Of a stretch of DNA of 64,000 nt, positions 17,554 through 26,315 are shown piece after piece. Below the pieces are notes generated by a model, which did not search any database, was not told where the DNA came from, and saw only the letters and a program-made list of their open reading frames with translations. Every line of letters starts with the position of its first letter. Position 1 is the stretch's first letter. Where the stretch lies: assembly GCF_004364575.1 (NCBI RefSeq), contig NZ_SOAG01000007.1, forward strand, positions 1 through 64,000, written 5' to 3'. Source of the DNA: Myroides indicus. GTDB taxonomy: Bacteria > Bacteroidota > Bacteroidia > Flavobacteriales > Flavobacteriaceae. A program made the position numbers and the translations under genes.

Positions 17554-19659
17554 ATGCAGACAGGTTCAAGCTCACAACCGAATTTTTTCGATACAAAAGT
17601 ATTAGGTCATCCGGCAGGTTTATTTGTTTTATTTTTTACAGAAATGTGGGAACGCTTTTCTTTCTACGGAATGAGAGTGTTGTTGATTCAGTTTTTGACA
17701 ATGTCTGTAATTGGACTAAATCCGGGATGGGGATGGGAAGTCGCCGATGCAGGTGCATTATTTGCCACTTATGCTATGTTGCTGTACATCACTCCTATTT
17801 TTGGAGGAATTCTCGCCGACAGATATATCGGTTACCGTTGGGCAGTAGTCATCGGATCATTAGTAATGACACTTGGTCACGCTTTTATGGCATTGGAAGG
17901 AGAGATGTTTATGTATCTTGGGTTAGCTTGTTTAGTTGCAGGTACTGGTTTTTTTAAGCCAAACATGACCTCCATTCTTTCTGAAATGTACAAATCAGTT
18001 CCTCAAAAAAAGGACGGTGCTTATACTATCTTTTATATGGGAGTAAATGCTGGTGCTTTTTTTGGAATGATGCTTTGTGGTTATTTGGGAGAAAGAGTTG
18101 GATGGCATTATGGTTTTGGGTTAGCTGGAATTTTTATGTTGTTGGGAACTCTTCAGTTTTGGTTAGCTAAACCTATCTTTGGTTCTATTGGGAATGTTCC
18201 TAAAAAAGGAGAAAAAACGATTGACAACGACCCTGAATTGGCTGATTTAACACAAGAAGACAAAGACGCCCTTAAAAAAAATCCATTTACAACTGTTGAT
18301 TATATTTTAATTACGGTTTCAACAATTATCGGTTTACTATATGCGTTTGATGATCCGTTCAGAATCATCGCTAAATTCAGATTATTTCCGGAAACTATTT
18401 TAGGATATGACGGAAAAGTCGTAGGGATTATATTTGGCTTAATCGTATTTTTATATCTGGTAATAACCCGTATCTCTCGCTATACAAAAGTTGTTAGAGA
18501 TCGTATGATTGCTGTGATCATTTTTGCTTTCTTTACCATTTTCTTTTGGATGAGTTTTGAACAAGGAGCTACTTCGCTAGTGCTTTTTGCCAGAGATAAT
18601 ACTCAGCGTATGATGATTGGAAACAGTGCTCTGCTCTTTAATATTTTCAACACGCTGCTCACCGTTATTCCGCTTTTGATTATTACATGGGTTTTATATC
18701 TGTTGGCCAAACAAACTATCAAAAAAGCATTTGCTTCCAATATTATTTTAGCCATCACTTTTATAGGCGTATGGGGTGCTGCTATCTGGATGTTAAACAG
18801 AGACTGGTCTTCTCATGCTTATGAAGTAAGTTATTCTGCGGTAAAAGAAGCTGTTCTGACAGAAGACGGAACTCATAAAATCGATGAAAGCAACAACCCT
18901 GTATTTAAATTTACTCCTATTTCCGAAGCTTTCTCAGCAAAAGAAGGCGATGAAATTGTGGAAGTAACTACTATTATTACGGATCGAGTGGAGATGGAAG
19001 CGGGTACGTCAATAAAAATATACGAAGAATTAGAGCGTTTTCACGTTTTAACCTCAGATATAGAACACCCGTTGCGAGAAGGTTACTCCAAGCAAGGCAA
19101 AACACCTCATATAATTGAAGCCCGAGTAACAGAGTTAAAAGACGGGCAAGTAGAAATTACTGCTTCTTGGTTTTCTATCCTGAACTCTTTCTTCATTATT
19201 GCCTTTGCATCTCTGGTTTCTAAATTATGGGACTCTAAATACAACCCACCTGCTGCTATAAAATATGGTTTAGGGCTAATTATTATGGCAATCGGTTTCG
19301 GAGTATTGGCATACGGGGCAAACGGTATCTCGGAAGGAACAAGAGTTTCAATGATGTGGCTAGTATTTGCCTATCTGTTTCATACCCTTGGAGAACTATT
19401 CTCTTCTCCAGTGGGATTATCCTACGTATCTAAATTAGTACCGGCCCGCATGATCGCCTTTATGTTTGGAATGTGGTATCTGGCCATTGCTATCGGAAAC
19501 AATCTTGCTGCACAGGTTGGAGGACAAATCGAAAATATTACAGAGAAGTACTCACTGTCCACTTTTTTCCTTATTTTTACGGTCGTACCTATTGTAGCGG
19601 GACTTATCGTAATTGCGCTTAACCCCTTAATGAAAAAATTAATGCACGGCGTTAAATAA
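17554..19659 (+). CDS. POT-family proton:peptide symporter (4 of 4) with large loop insert
   Basis: A 701-residue POT/PTR transporter nearly collinear with the first paralogue (588 residues). Shared segments include GHPAGLFVLFFTEMWERFSF, FFKPNMTSILSEMYK and the stretch around WMSFEQGATSLVLFARD. The length difference is almost wholly explained by an insert at about residues 416-532, where the first paralogue has only a short loop before the shared segment SWFSILNSFFIIA. The insert is hydrophilic and acidic, and would form a soluble domain on one side of the membrane. It probably imports di/tripeptides. A thioredoxin-like gene follows 28 bases later. Confidence 0.92.
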   Translation: MQTGSSSQPNFFDTKVLGHPAGLFVLFFTEMWERFSFYGMRVLLIQFLTMSVIGLNPGWGWEVADAGALFATYAMLLYITPIFGGILADRYIGYRWAVVIGSLVMTLGHAFMALEGEMFMYLGLACLVAGTGFFKPNMTSILSEMYKSVPQKKDGAYTIFYMGVNAGAFFGMMLCGYLGERVGWHYGFGLAGIFMLLGTLQFWLAKPIFGSIGNVPKKGEKTIDNDPELADLTQEDKDALKKNPFTTVDYILITVSTIIGLLYAFDDPFRIIAKFRLFPETILGYDGKVVGIIFGLIVFLYLVITRISRYTKVVRDRMIAVIIFAFFTIFFWMSFEQGATSLVLFARDNTQRMMIGNSALLFNIFNTLLTVIPLLIITWVLYLLAKQTIKKAFASNIILAITFIGVWGAAIWMLNRDWSSHAYEVSYSAVKEAVLTEDGTHKIDESNNPVFKFTPISEAFSAKEGDEIVEVTTIITDRVEMEAGTSIKIYEELERFHVLTSDIEHPLREGYSKQGKTPHIIEARVTELKDGQVEITASWFSILNSFFIIAFASLVSKLWDSKYNPPAAIKYGLGLIIMAIGFGVLAYGANGISEGTRVSMMWLVFAYLFHTLGELFSSPVGLSYVSKLVPARMIAFMFGMWYLAIAIGNNLAAQVGGQIENITEKYSLSTFFLIFTVVPIVAGLIVIALNPLMKKLMHGVK

Positions 19660-19687
19660 TTTTACAGACCAATTAAAATGATTAAAC

Positions 19688-20140
19688 ATGAAAAAAATCT
19701 TATTAGTATTTGTTTTTACCTTAATAGGAATTGCTGCACAAGCACAGGAAATTAAGTGGATGACTTTTAATGAAGCTATTGCAGCTCAAAAAAAAGACCC
19801 AAAACCTATTTTTATGGATGCCTACACAGATTGGTGTGGTCCTTGTAAAATGTTAGATAAAAACACATTTACCGATCCAAAAGTAATTGAGCATATCAAC
19901 AAAAATTATTATGCAGTTAAATTCAATGCAGAAGGAAATGAAGAAATCAGCTATAAAGGCAAAGATTTTTCTAATCCGGGTTTTAACGAAAACAGAAAAG
20001 GACGCAATGCAACACATGAATTCACAATGTTTTTAAGAATTCCGGGATATCCTTCGATGGTAATTTTCAATGAACAATCAGAAGTGTCCAATGTAATTGT
20101 AGGGTATAATACACCAACACAATTATTAGAAAGACTATAA
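19688..20140 (+). CDS. Periplasmic thioredoxin-fold protein
   Basis: A 150-residue protein with a signal peptide ending AAQAQ and a thioredoxin active site Cys50-Gly-Pro-Cys53 in DAYTDWCGPCKM. A cis-proline segment (IPGYPSMVIF) lies near residue 121. It resembles the thioredoxin_7/DUF255-like exported proteins of Bacteroidota and probably acts in periplasmic disulfide reduction or isomerisation; the client is unknown. It ends after VGYNTPTQLLERL without further domains. It sits 28 bases after the fourth POT gene, probably in the same transcript, and converges with comEC six bases away. Confidence 0.82.
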   Translation: MKKILLVFVFTLIGIAAQAQEIKWMTFNEAIAAQKKDPKPIFMDAYTDWCGPCKMLDKNTFTDPKVIEHINKNYYAVKFNAEGNEEISYKGKDFSNPGFNENRKGRNATHEFTMFLRIPGYPSMVIFNEQSEVSNVIVGYNTPTQLLERL

Positions 20141-20146
20141 AGTATA

Positions 20147-22165
20147 TTAATAACTCAACCTGAAATATCCCTTTTTGCTCATATCGTGAAAAGGGATATT
20201 TTTATGGATACAGCTTTCAATAATTTTATCTTTTATCCATTTAGGCGTTCTGTTATGAATAATTACCTTTTTAGGAAAGTGATAGTCCAATAAACGACTA
20301 TAATTAATTTTTATGTTTCCGCTTATCAAAATCATATCCGCGCATTCTCCAATCATGTACTCCTTATATTCTTCAGTCAAAATCAGCAAAACACCTTCTT
20401 CTGTCGTATTATAAAAATATTGCAGTGTATCGTAGTGTGTATTTTCTATTCTGTAATTTCTTTTGTAATCTTTTAAAAAAGCACTGTCAAATACAGAATC
20501 TTTGACATGAATCCATAAATTATCCTCTATTTTTTGTATAATAGCTATCCCTTCTTTATATGTATATGGAATTATCAATTCGCTAGTTTTTTCTATATTC
20601 TTTTTTGTATAGAATAGATCTAACTGAAACACAATCAGCAAAGAAAAAATAAGTAGAAGTTTACCTGTTTTTTTATTATTTAAATAGCTTCCTAACCCTA
20701 TCAGGAATAAAATCAATAAAAAAGACTGCCTTGAATTTAAATTAATGTCATTGATGATCAAGAAATCCCATTGCTTTAAAGACTGAACCCAAACAAATAA
20801 TAAACCTGTAAAAAAATTCACAACAAACGAAATAATTCCTGCAACGGGACTAAAAATATAGGTAAACAGCAAAAAACTAATCCCCGTAACAATCAAAACG
20901 GTTATAAGCGGGATCACAACCAAATTTGCCAGCAAAAAATGCAAAGAGAACTGATGAAAATAATATATCTGTAGGGGTAAAACACTAAGTTGTGCTACTA
21001 ATGACACATAAACAAGTCCCTGTATATAATGAATCAGCCTGTTTTTTGAATATTTATTTATAAATAAAGGCATCCCAAGCACAATGCCTATGACAGCACA
21101 ATAACTCAGCTGAAAACCTACATCATAAAGCCAGATAGGACAGAAAAACAAACTAAGAAATAAGGCGAGACCAATAATATCCAAAAGATTTCCACTTCTT
21201 TTCATTCCTCTGCTAATAGCTACAATTGAAAACATCAATACCGCCCGGAAAACGGAAGGAGAGAATCCCGACAGAAAAACAAATAACCAAAGCAGTAAAA
21301 GGATTATTATCGTCTGAAAAACGGGTGGCAAAAAACGAAATACAAATGCCAAAAACAAATATATGATTCCAATGTGCAGTCCCGAGATTGCAAGGACATG
21401 CATTACACCAATATCTTTAAAAGAAGTAATCACTTCCTCTTCAATATAAGTACGATCACCCAATAATAAAGCCGATAAAAGTGATCTCGAATCTTTAGAA
21501 AGCAATTCAGATCTGGCAAGCTTATTCAATAAAAGCTTTCTCAAATGCAATATTTTGTATTTAATAGATTTTTCAGTTCCAATAACTTCAAAGTCCCGAA
21601 TATAGATCTGCCCTTCTACTTCCTGAATATACATATATTTTTTATAGTCAAACTGTCCGGGATTGCGTATCGGACTAAATTCTAAAAACTGTCCTCTGCA
21701 CAAAATAATATCCCCCGCAATCAGTTTATCGTGGTCAAAAGAAGTCAGATGTATCAAAATTTTTCCATGCGATAAATACTCTCCAACCTGCTTTACTTTT
21801 CCCACATATTTTAGACGATCTTTATAAGGCGATTTTAAAGCTTCATCAATTACAATTTCAAATAGATCTGCTTTTTCTTTTTCCGCTATCATAGAAAAGT
21901 TATGGCTATCTCTCCTGATTTCGTACATATGCATTGAAAAGCAACCTGATAAATAAAAGATAACAGACAAAAGAAAAATAAAAAAATAAAAGGTTTCAGG
22001 CTTTGGATTGAATAATCGAAAGTGCTTTAAACTAAATACGAATAGTAAAAGTAAAGTGAAAGCAAGTAAAATTACTGCACCTAATAAAGGAATGTGTTTA
22101 TAGCTAAAAATACCTGCAATAAGCCATAAACAGTAATATAAAAAAGAAATTTTTAATGCTTTCAT
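20147..22165 (-). CDS. ComEC/Rec2-family DNA-uptake membrane protein
   Basis: A 672-residue polytopic inner-membrane protein. Residues 1-60 contain N-terminal membrane helices, about 60-200 the soluble OB-like DUF4131 region (CRGQFLEFSPIRNPGQFDY), and about 230-490 the competence domain with the signature MHVLAISGLHIGI near residue 258. The C-terminal 150 residues correspond in position to the metallo-beta-lactamase domain of longer ComEC proteins but lack the HxHxD metal site. Known family role: passage of single-stranded DNA across the inner membrane in natural transformation. It is at the end of the minus-strand block, converging on the thioredoxin-like gene. Confidence 0.88.
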   Translation of the reverse strand: MKALKISFLYYCLWLIAGIFSYKHIPLLGAVILLAFTLLLLFVFSLKHFRLFNPKPETFYFFIFLLSVIFYLSGCFSMHMYEIRRDSHNFSMIAEKEKADLFEIVIDEALKSPYKDRLKYVGKVKQVGEYLSHGKILIHLTSFDHDKLIAGDIILCRGQFLEFSPIRNPGQFDYKKYMYIQEVEGQIYIRDFEVIGTEKSIKYKILHLRKLLLNKLARSELLSKDSRSLLSALLLGDRTYIEEEVITSFKDIGVMHVLAISGLHIGIIYLFLAFVFRFLPPVFQTIIILLLLWLFVFLSGFSPSVFRAVLMFSIVAISRGMKRSGNLLDIIGLALFLSLFFCPIWLYDVGFQLSYCAVIGIVLGMPLFINKYSKNRLIHYIQGLVYVSLVAQLSVLPLQIYYFHQFSLHFLLANLVVIPLITVLIVTGISFLLFTYIFSPVAGIISFVVNFFTGLLFVWVQSLKQWDFLIINDINLNSRQSFLLILFLIGLGSYLNNKKTGKLLLIFSLLIVFQLDLFYTKKNIEKTSELIIPYTYKEGIAIIQKIEDNLWIHVKDSVFDSAFLKDYKRNYRIENTHYDTLQYFYNTTEEGVLLILTEEYKEYMIGECADMILISGNIKINYSRLLDYHFPKKVIIHNRTPKWIKDKIIESCIHKNIPFHDMSKKGYFRLSY

Positions 22166-22241
22166 AATCTGAAAGCATCAAAATGTTAGCCAAATCGAAC
22201 AAAACAACACTTTAATTAAAAAGTAAGATTCAAAATTTCAT

Positions 22242-22907
22242 CTACTTATCCGCAGGCAGATAATTTCTAAAGATCAGTTCTTGTTTATCTTTCACTGGTT
22301 TTAAACTTCCACTGTGCATCAGATACATTTTATTAGCTATCTTTTCTAAATCTGAATAATTATGATCCGTGATGATGATTCCCTTTTCTGTAGAAGCTTC
22401 TAGAATTAACCCGCCTATTTGTTCCCTCAATTTTGGGGATAAATGATTAAAAGGCTCGTCTAATAAAACAAACTTAGACTTGGTTTTCAGAAGCAATTTG
22501 ACTTCTAAATATTTCAATTCTCCTCCGGACAATTCAAAAATTTTATTGTTGATAATTTTTTGGATAATTTCATCATTGCTAAAATCTTTAAATTGAATAG
22601 ATTCCAGATAAAACCTGAGGACTTGTGTCACTTTCAAATTTGCAGGAATAAATGAATGTTGAGGTAAGTAAGCGATTAATCCTGTTCTTTTATACAATTT
22701 GGAAAACCGCTTGTTGTTGATTTGTATAAATTGATGTTCAGCTTTTTTTACACCAAAAATTATTTTCATCAACAGGGATTTTCCTGAACCGTTTCTTCCT
22801 ACAATCCCCACGATATCCCCCGTTTCGCATTTTAAATAAATATCCGATAAAACAAGTTTGGAACTTACAAATTCGTAAATACTATCAATTTCCATTACGT
22901 TTTGCAT
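22242..22907 (-). CDS. ABC transporter ATP-binding protein
   Basis: A 221-residue ABC ATPase with Walker A GRNGSGKS (about residue 37), signature LSGGELKYLEVK (about 127), Walker B KFVLLDEPF (about 147) and the switch histidine in ITDHNYSDL. The signature is followed by ELKYLE rather than the usual QRQRV, as seen in exporter-type or LptB-like subfamilies. Its start overlaps the stop of the upstream 99-residue membrane protein by 13 bases, so the two are translationally coupled and probably form one small transporter. Substrate unknown. Confidence 0.83.
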   Translation of the reverse strand: MQNVMEIDSIYEFVSSKLVLSDIYLKCETGDIVGIVGRNGSGKSLLMKIIFGVKKAEHQFIQINNKRFSKLYKRTGLIAYLPQHSFIPANLKVTQVLRFYLESIQFKDFSNDEIIQKIINNKIFELSGGELKYLEVKLLLKTKSKFVLLDEPFNHLSPKLREQIGGLILEASTEKGIIITDHNYSDLEKIANKMYLMHSGSLKPVKDKQELIFRNYLPADK

Positions 22908-23194
22908 AGTGCTGAAATAAAAATTAATAATATTGCCAGAGCAAGATTAAATACAAAACTAACAAGTATTAAATTAATTTTAGAAATCCCGGCATTGTAA
23001 TAAAAATAATACTCTTGCTGTTTAGTGAGCTCTTTATAAAATAAAGCCATTAAAAAACCTACTGATATTAAAGCAAATGCAAAATGCAGAAAACTGAAAA
23101 AGAACATAGATACCGCAAAAGAAACTGCTCCGTTAATTAATAAAGTAGTCTTATAAAAATTGAAGTATATTGCTATTTTTTGGTATTGCATCAT
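22895..23194 (-). CDS. Small integral membrane protein coupled to ABC ATPase
   Basis: A 99-residue protein with three or four hydrophobic segments (about 15-35, 37-50 and 70-95) around a short polar stretch, FYKELTKQQEYYFYYNAG. I do not recognise the family. The 13-base overlap with the ABC ATPase gene suggests that it is the membrane partner. It is much smaller than a normal ABC permease, so it would have to oligomerise or be an accessory subunit. Confidence 0.6.
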   Translation of the reverse strand: MMQYQKIAIYFNFYKTTLLINGAVSFAVSMFFFSFLHFAFALISVGFLMALFYKELTKQQEYYFYYNAGISKINLILVSFVFNLALAILLIFISALCKT

Positions 23195-23266
23195 TTTTAT
23201 TCTTTGTATTACAAAGACGCAGAGATTTTGAAAATTCTATAAGGAATATATAAAGTGGAGATCAGG

Positions 23267-23950
23267 TTATATATTTCCGTCAACCACACGGTTAATTTGA
23301 ACAAATCTGCGGTTGTAATAATCTTCTTTAGTAGAAGATATAATCACTCCCTTAGTAGTAGAGGAATGAATAAACTTAATCTCATCTGTGAGAACTTCAG
23401 TAATAATGCCAACATGACTGATTCGGTTACCTCTACCCGTTCGAAAAAAAATCAGATCTCCTTTTTGTGCCTCATCTTTGTGAATTTTCTCTCCTCTTTG
23501 TGCCATAGCGCTTGAATTACGAGGCAATGTAATATCCGTATCTCCAAAAGCAGTAATTACCAAGCCCGAACAATCTATTCCTTTTCTGGAGGTACCGCCA
23601 AATCTATAACGCACTCCTTGATAATCATATGCGGTATTTAAAATTTGTTCAGTCAGCAATACATTTGTTTCTTCACTTCTTTCATATTCTTCATTTTTAG
23701 AAGTACTCATTTCTTCAAGCAAAGCGTCCAAATCGGCTTTAATAGCCTCATCCACTGTTTTGCTCTCTTCCAAAACAATAGTTTCTTTCTTTTTTTTCTT
23801 AATCGGATTGTTTTCCAATACTTTCAGAGTACTATCAGCAGTAAAAAATTCAGCCGATGCATTATTAGCATAAGAAAATGTTGATTTCCCAGAAATCATT
23901 CCCATTAAAACCAAAAATGTCACTAAACACCTCATTAAACTGTATTTCAA
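23267..23950 (-). CDS. NlpC/P60 (C40) cell-wall peptidase
   Basis: A 227-residue exported hydrolase. The N-terminus is a signal sequence (the start may be Met1 or Met6), followed by a Lys/Glu-rich linker to about residue 105. The C40 domain follows: YRFGGTSRKGIDCSGLV with the catalytic Cys, then ISHVGIIT with the catalytic His, and a polar third residue in FIHSSTTKGV. It cleaves peptide crosslinks or stems in peptidoglycan in the periplasm. It lies 11 bases after lpxB in the surE-lpxB minus-strand operon. Confidence 0.87.
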   Translation of the reverse strand: MKYSLMRCLVTFLVLMGMISGKSTFSYANNASAEFFTADSTLKVLENNPIKKKKKETIVLEESKTVDEAIKADLDALLEEMSTSKNEEYERSEETNVLLTEQILNTAYDYQGVRYRFGGTSRKGIDCSGLVITAFGDTDITLPRNSSAMAQRGEKIHKDEAQKGDLIFFRTGRGNRISHVGIITEVLTDEIKFIHSSTTKGVIISSTKEDYYNRRFVQINRVVDGNI

Positions 23951-23961
23951 CCAATTAAAAA

Positions 23962-25083
23962 CTATTTTTGAAGGCTATTTTTTATTATTTCATCTGCTGC
24001 AAATTCACTTGCCTGTTGCTCGCCTAATTTACAAATTAATTTTTCATATTTCAACAATAATTTTTCACGATTATCTCCTTTCATAATTTTTTTCAATTCT
24101 TCCTCTATTCTAACCGCATTACAATCATTCTGAATTAGTTCCACAACTACATCACCATCCATAATTAAATTAACAAGTGAAATATACTTTAGAGTTATTA
24201 TTCGCTTTGCTATTTCATAAGAAATCCTATTCCCTTTATAAAGAACAACTTGCGGAACTTTAAACAAGGCTGTTTCCAGCGTTGCCGTTCCGGAAGTTAC
24301 CAAGGCAGCATGAGCTACATTGAGTAAAGAATAGGTTTCATTGTAAACAACAAAAATGTTGTTTCCTTTAATAAACTGCTGATAAAAAGCAGGTTCTTGT
24401 CCCGGAGCACCGGCAATAACAAATTGATAATCTGAATATTTATGAACTACTGAAAGCATCTCCGAGAGTAACTTACTAATCTCCTGTTTTCTGCTACCGG
24501 GCAGCAAAGCTATAATTGGTCTGTCGTCTAACTGGTGCTTTTGCCTAAAATCCTCACCGCTGTGATTAGCTCTGAATTCTTCTATAGCATCAATTAAAGG
24601 ATGACCGACAAACGCGACAGGATAATTGTGTTTTTTTTCATAAAAATCTTTTTCAAAAGGGAGAATTACATACATAAAATCAATGTCTCTCTTGATGGCT
24701 TTAATCCGATTTTCTTTCCAAGCCCATATCTGAGGCGAAATATAATAATGCGTAGGAATTCCTTTTTGTTTTGCCCATTTTGCAATCCGCATATTAAATC
24801 CCGGATAATCTATAAAAATCAAAACATCGGGTTGAAAAGCCAAAATATCTTTTTTACAATGTGCAATATTTTTAAAAATTGTTCTCAAATTTTGGAGTAC
24901 TTCAACAAACCCCATAAAAGCAAGATCTTTGTAATGCTTCACCAAAGTTCCGCCTACTTTTTGCATCAAATCCCCTCCCCAAAAGCGAATTTCTGCTGCG
25001 GGATCTTTACGGTAAATTGCTTTCATCAGATTAGATCCGTGCAAATCGCCTGATGCTTCTCCTGCTATGATATAATATCTCAT
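23962..25083 (-). CDS. lpxB: Lipid-A-disaccharide synthase
   Basis: A 373-residue GT-B glycosyltransferase joining UDP-2,3-diacylglucosamine and lipid X to form the lipid A disaccharide at the inner membrane. The family start IIAGEASGDLHGSNLMKA is intact, as are MGFVEVL near residue 57, the DYPGFNMRIAKWAK segment near 92, PQIWAWKENR near 117, ALLPGSRKQEI near 192 and TSGTATLETAL near 262. Length is typical. Its start codon directly abuts the stop of the upstream small membrane protein gene. Confidence 0.96.
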   Translation of the reverse strand: MRYYIIAGEASGDLHGSNLMKAIYRKDPAAEIRFWGGDLMQKVGGTLVKHYKDLAFMGFVEVLQNLRTIFKNIAHCKKDILAFQPDVLIFIDYPGFNMRIAKWAKQKGIPTHYYISPQIWAWKENRIKAIKRDIDFMYVILPFEKDFYEKKHNYPVAFVGHPLIDAIEEFRANHSGEDFRQKHQLDDRPIIALLPGSRKQEISKLLSEMLSVVHKYSDYQFVIAGAPGQEPAFYQQFIKGNNIFVVYNETYSLLNVAHAALVTSGTATLETALFKVPQVVLYKGNRISYEIAKRIITLKYISLVNLIMDGDVVVELIQNDCNAVRIEEELKKIMKGDNREKLLLKYEKLICKLGEQQASEFAADEIIKNSLQK

Positions 25084-25368
25084 TTATATAAATTGAGTTG
25101 CCAAAGTAATAATTATTACCGCTAAAATACAGCCTCTTGCCATATAATCTTTAGACCTGTTAATTAAAAAAGTAAATACACCTAGGTTTAATAAACTCCC
25201 TATTGCCGCTACTCTTCCCATAATGCCCGTATTTTTGATAAAATCAAAATTAGTGAACAAATCAAAATTGGTAAAAATCCTCAAGTATAATTCTGCTCCG
25301 ATTATCGTAGTGACTAAACCAATTACCAACCCTGCTAGCAGTTGTGTTAAGCGATTGTTTTGTTTCAT
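25084..25368 (-). CDS. Small hypothetical membrane protein
   Basis: A 94-residue protein with three hydrophobic helices (about 8-28, 50-68 and 75-92) and no recognised motif. Its start overlaps the surE stop by four bases (ATGA), and its stop touches the lpxB start, so it is translated as part of a surE-lpxB operon. This position suggests envelope-related function, but that is only inference. Confidence 0.65.
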   Translation of the reverse strand: MKQNNRLTQLLAGLVIGLVTTIIGAELYLRIFTNFDLFTNFDFIKNTGIMGRVAAIGSLLNLGVFTFLINRSKDYMARGCILAVIIITLATQFI

Positions 25369-26135
25369 AAATCCCAGTTATTAATTCTTTTGATGGCCTG
25401 ATGAGCCGTTAAATCAAAGTGTACGGGAACCACGGATACATAGCCGTTTTTTAATGCCCATTCATCCGTATCTTCTCCTTTATCCTGATTGACAAATTCT
25501 CCTTTCAGCCAATAATATTCTTTGCCGTGAGGATTCAATCGCTTGTCAAAATTTTCCATCCAGGTTGCTTTTGCCTGCCTGCAAACCTTTATCCCTCTAA
25601 TTTCATCTGTCTTTAACTTTGGAAAATTGACATTTAATACAACATCCGTCGGAATAACATTTTTTAATGCTTCGTCCGTAATTTTTTTTACAAATGGTCT
25701 GATTTGTTCAAAATCAGCATTCCAGCTAAAATCTAAAAGAGAAAAACCAATTGCCGGAATACCGCTCATACCCGCCTCTAATGCGGCACTCATGGTTCCG
25801 GAATAAATCACATTAATGGAAGAATTAGAACCGTGATTAATACCCGAAACACACAAGTCGGGCTTTCTGTCCAAAATTTGACTCAATGCAATTTTCACGC
25901 AATCAACAGGCGTTCCCGAACAAGCATATTCATTTGCCAAATCGGGATCTATAGAAACCTTTTCCAGCGTCAGTGTATTATTTATGGTAACCGCATGTCC
26001 CATTCCTGATTGTGCACTGTCAGGCGCCACCACAGCTACATCTCCAATTTCTTTCATAATATCAACTAGCATTCTAATTCCCGGTGCTGTAATACCGTCG
26101 TCATTAGTTACTAATATCAATGGTTTTTGCTTCAT
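25365..26135 (-). CDS. surE: 5'/3'-nucleotidase SurE
   Basis: A 256-residue metal-dependent nucleoside monophosphate phosphatase. The metal-binding start ILVTNDDGITAPG, the segment APDSAQSGMGHAVT near residue 39 and the Asn-containing VSGINHGSNSS near 95 are all intact. VYSGTMSAALEAG-type sequence (here IYSGTMSAALEAGM) follows near 109. It hydrolyses nucleoside 5'- and 3'-monophosphates and is associated with stationary-phase survival. First gene of the minus-strand run surE, small membrane gene, lpxB, C40 peptidase. Confidence 0.95.
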   Translation of the reverse strand: MKQKPLILVTNDDGITAPGIRMLVDIMKEIGDVAVVAPDSAQSGMGHAVTINNTLTLEKVSIDPDLANEYACSGTPVDCVKIALSQILDRKPDLCVSGINHGSNSSINVIYSGTMSAALEAGMSGIPAIGFSLLDFSWNADFEQIRPFVKKITDEALKNVIPTDVVLNVNFPKLKTDEIRGIKVCRQAKATWMENFDKRLNPHGKEYYWLKGEFVNQDKGEDTDEWALKNGYVSVVPVHFDLTAHQAIKRINNWDL

Positions 26136-26315
26136 TTTATTTTTTTATTTACTTTCGCTAAAGTAATAATATTTACGCATATCATTTGAGTAAGTAAAGT
26201 TATAAAAATTTCAAAAAAGAGTATTGTATTCGTTTATTTTTTGATTTAACAAATAATTATCGATTGTAGCGAAGGTTTATTTACTTTTTTAACTACTTTA
26301 GTTGAAAACTAATTA

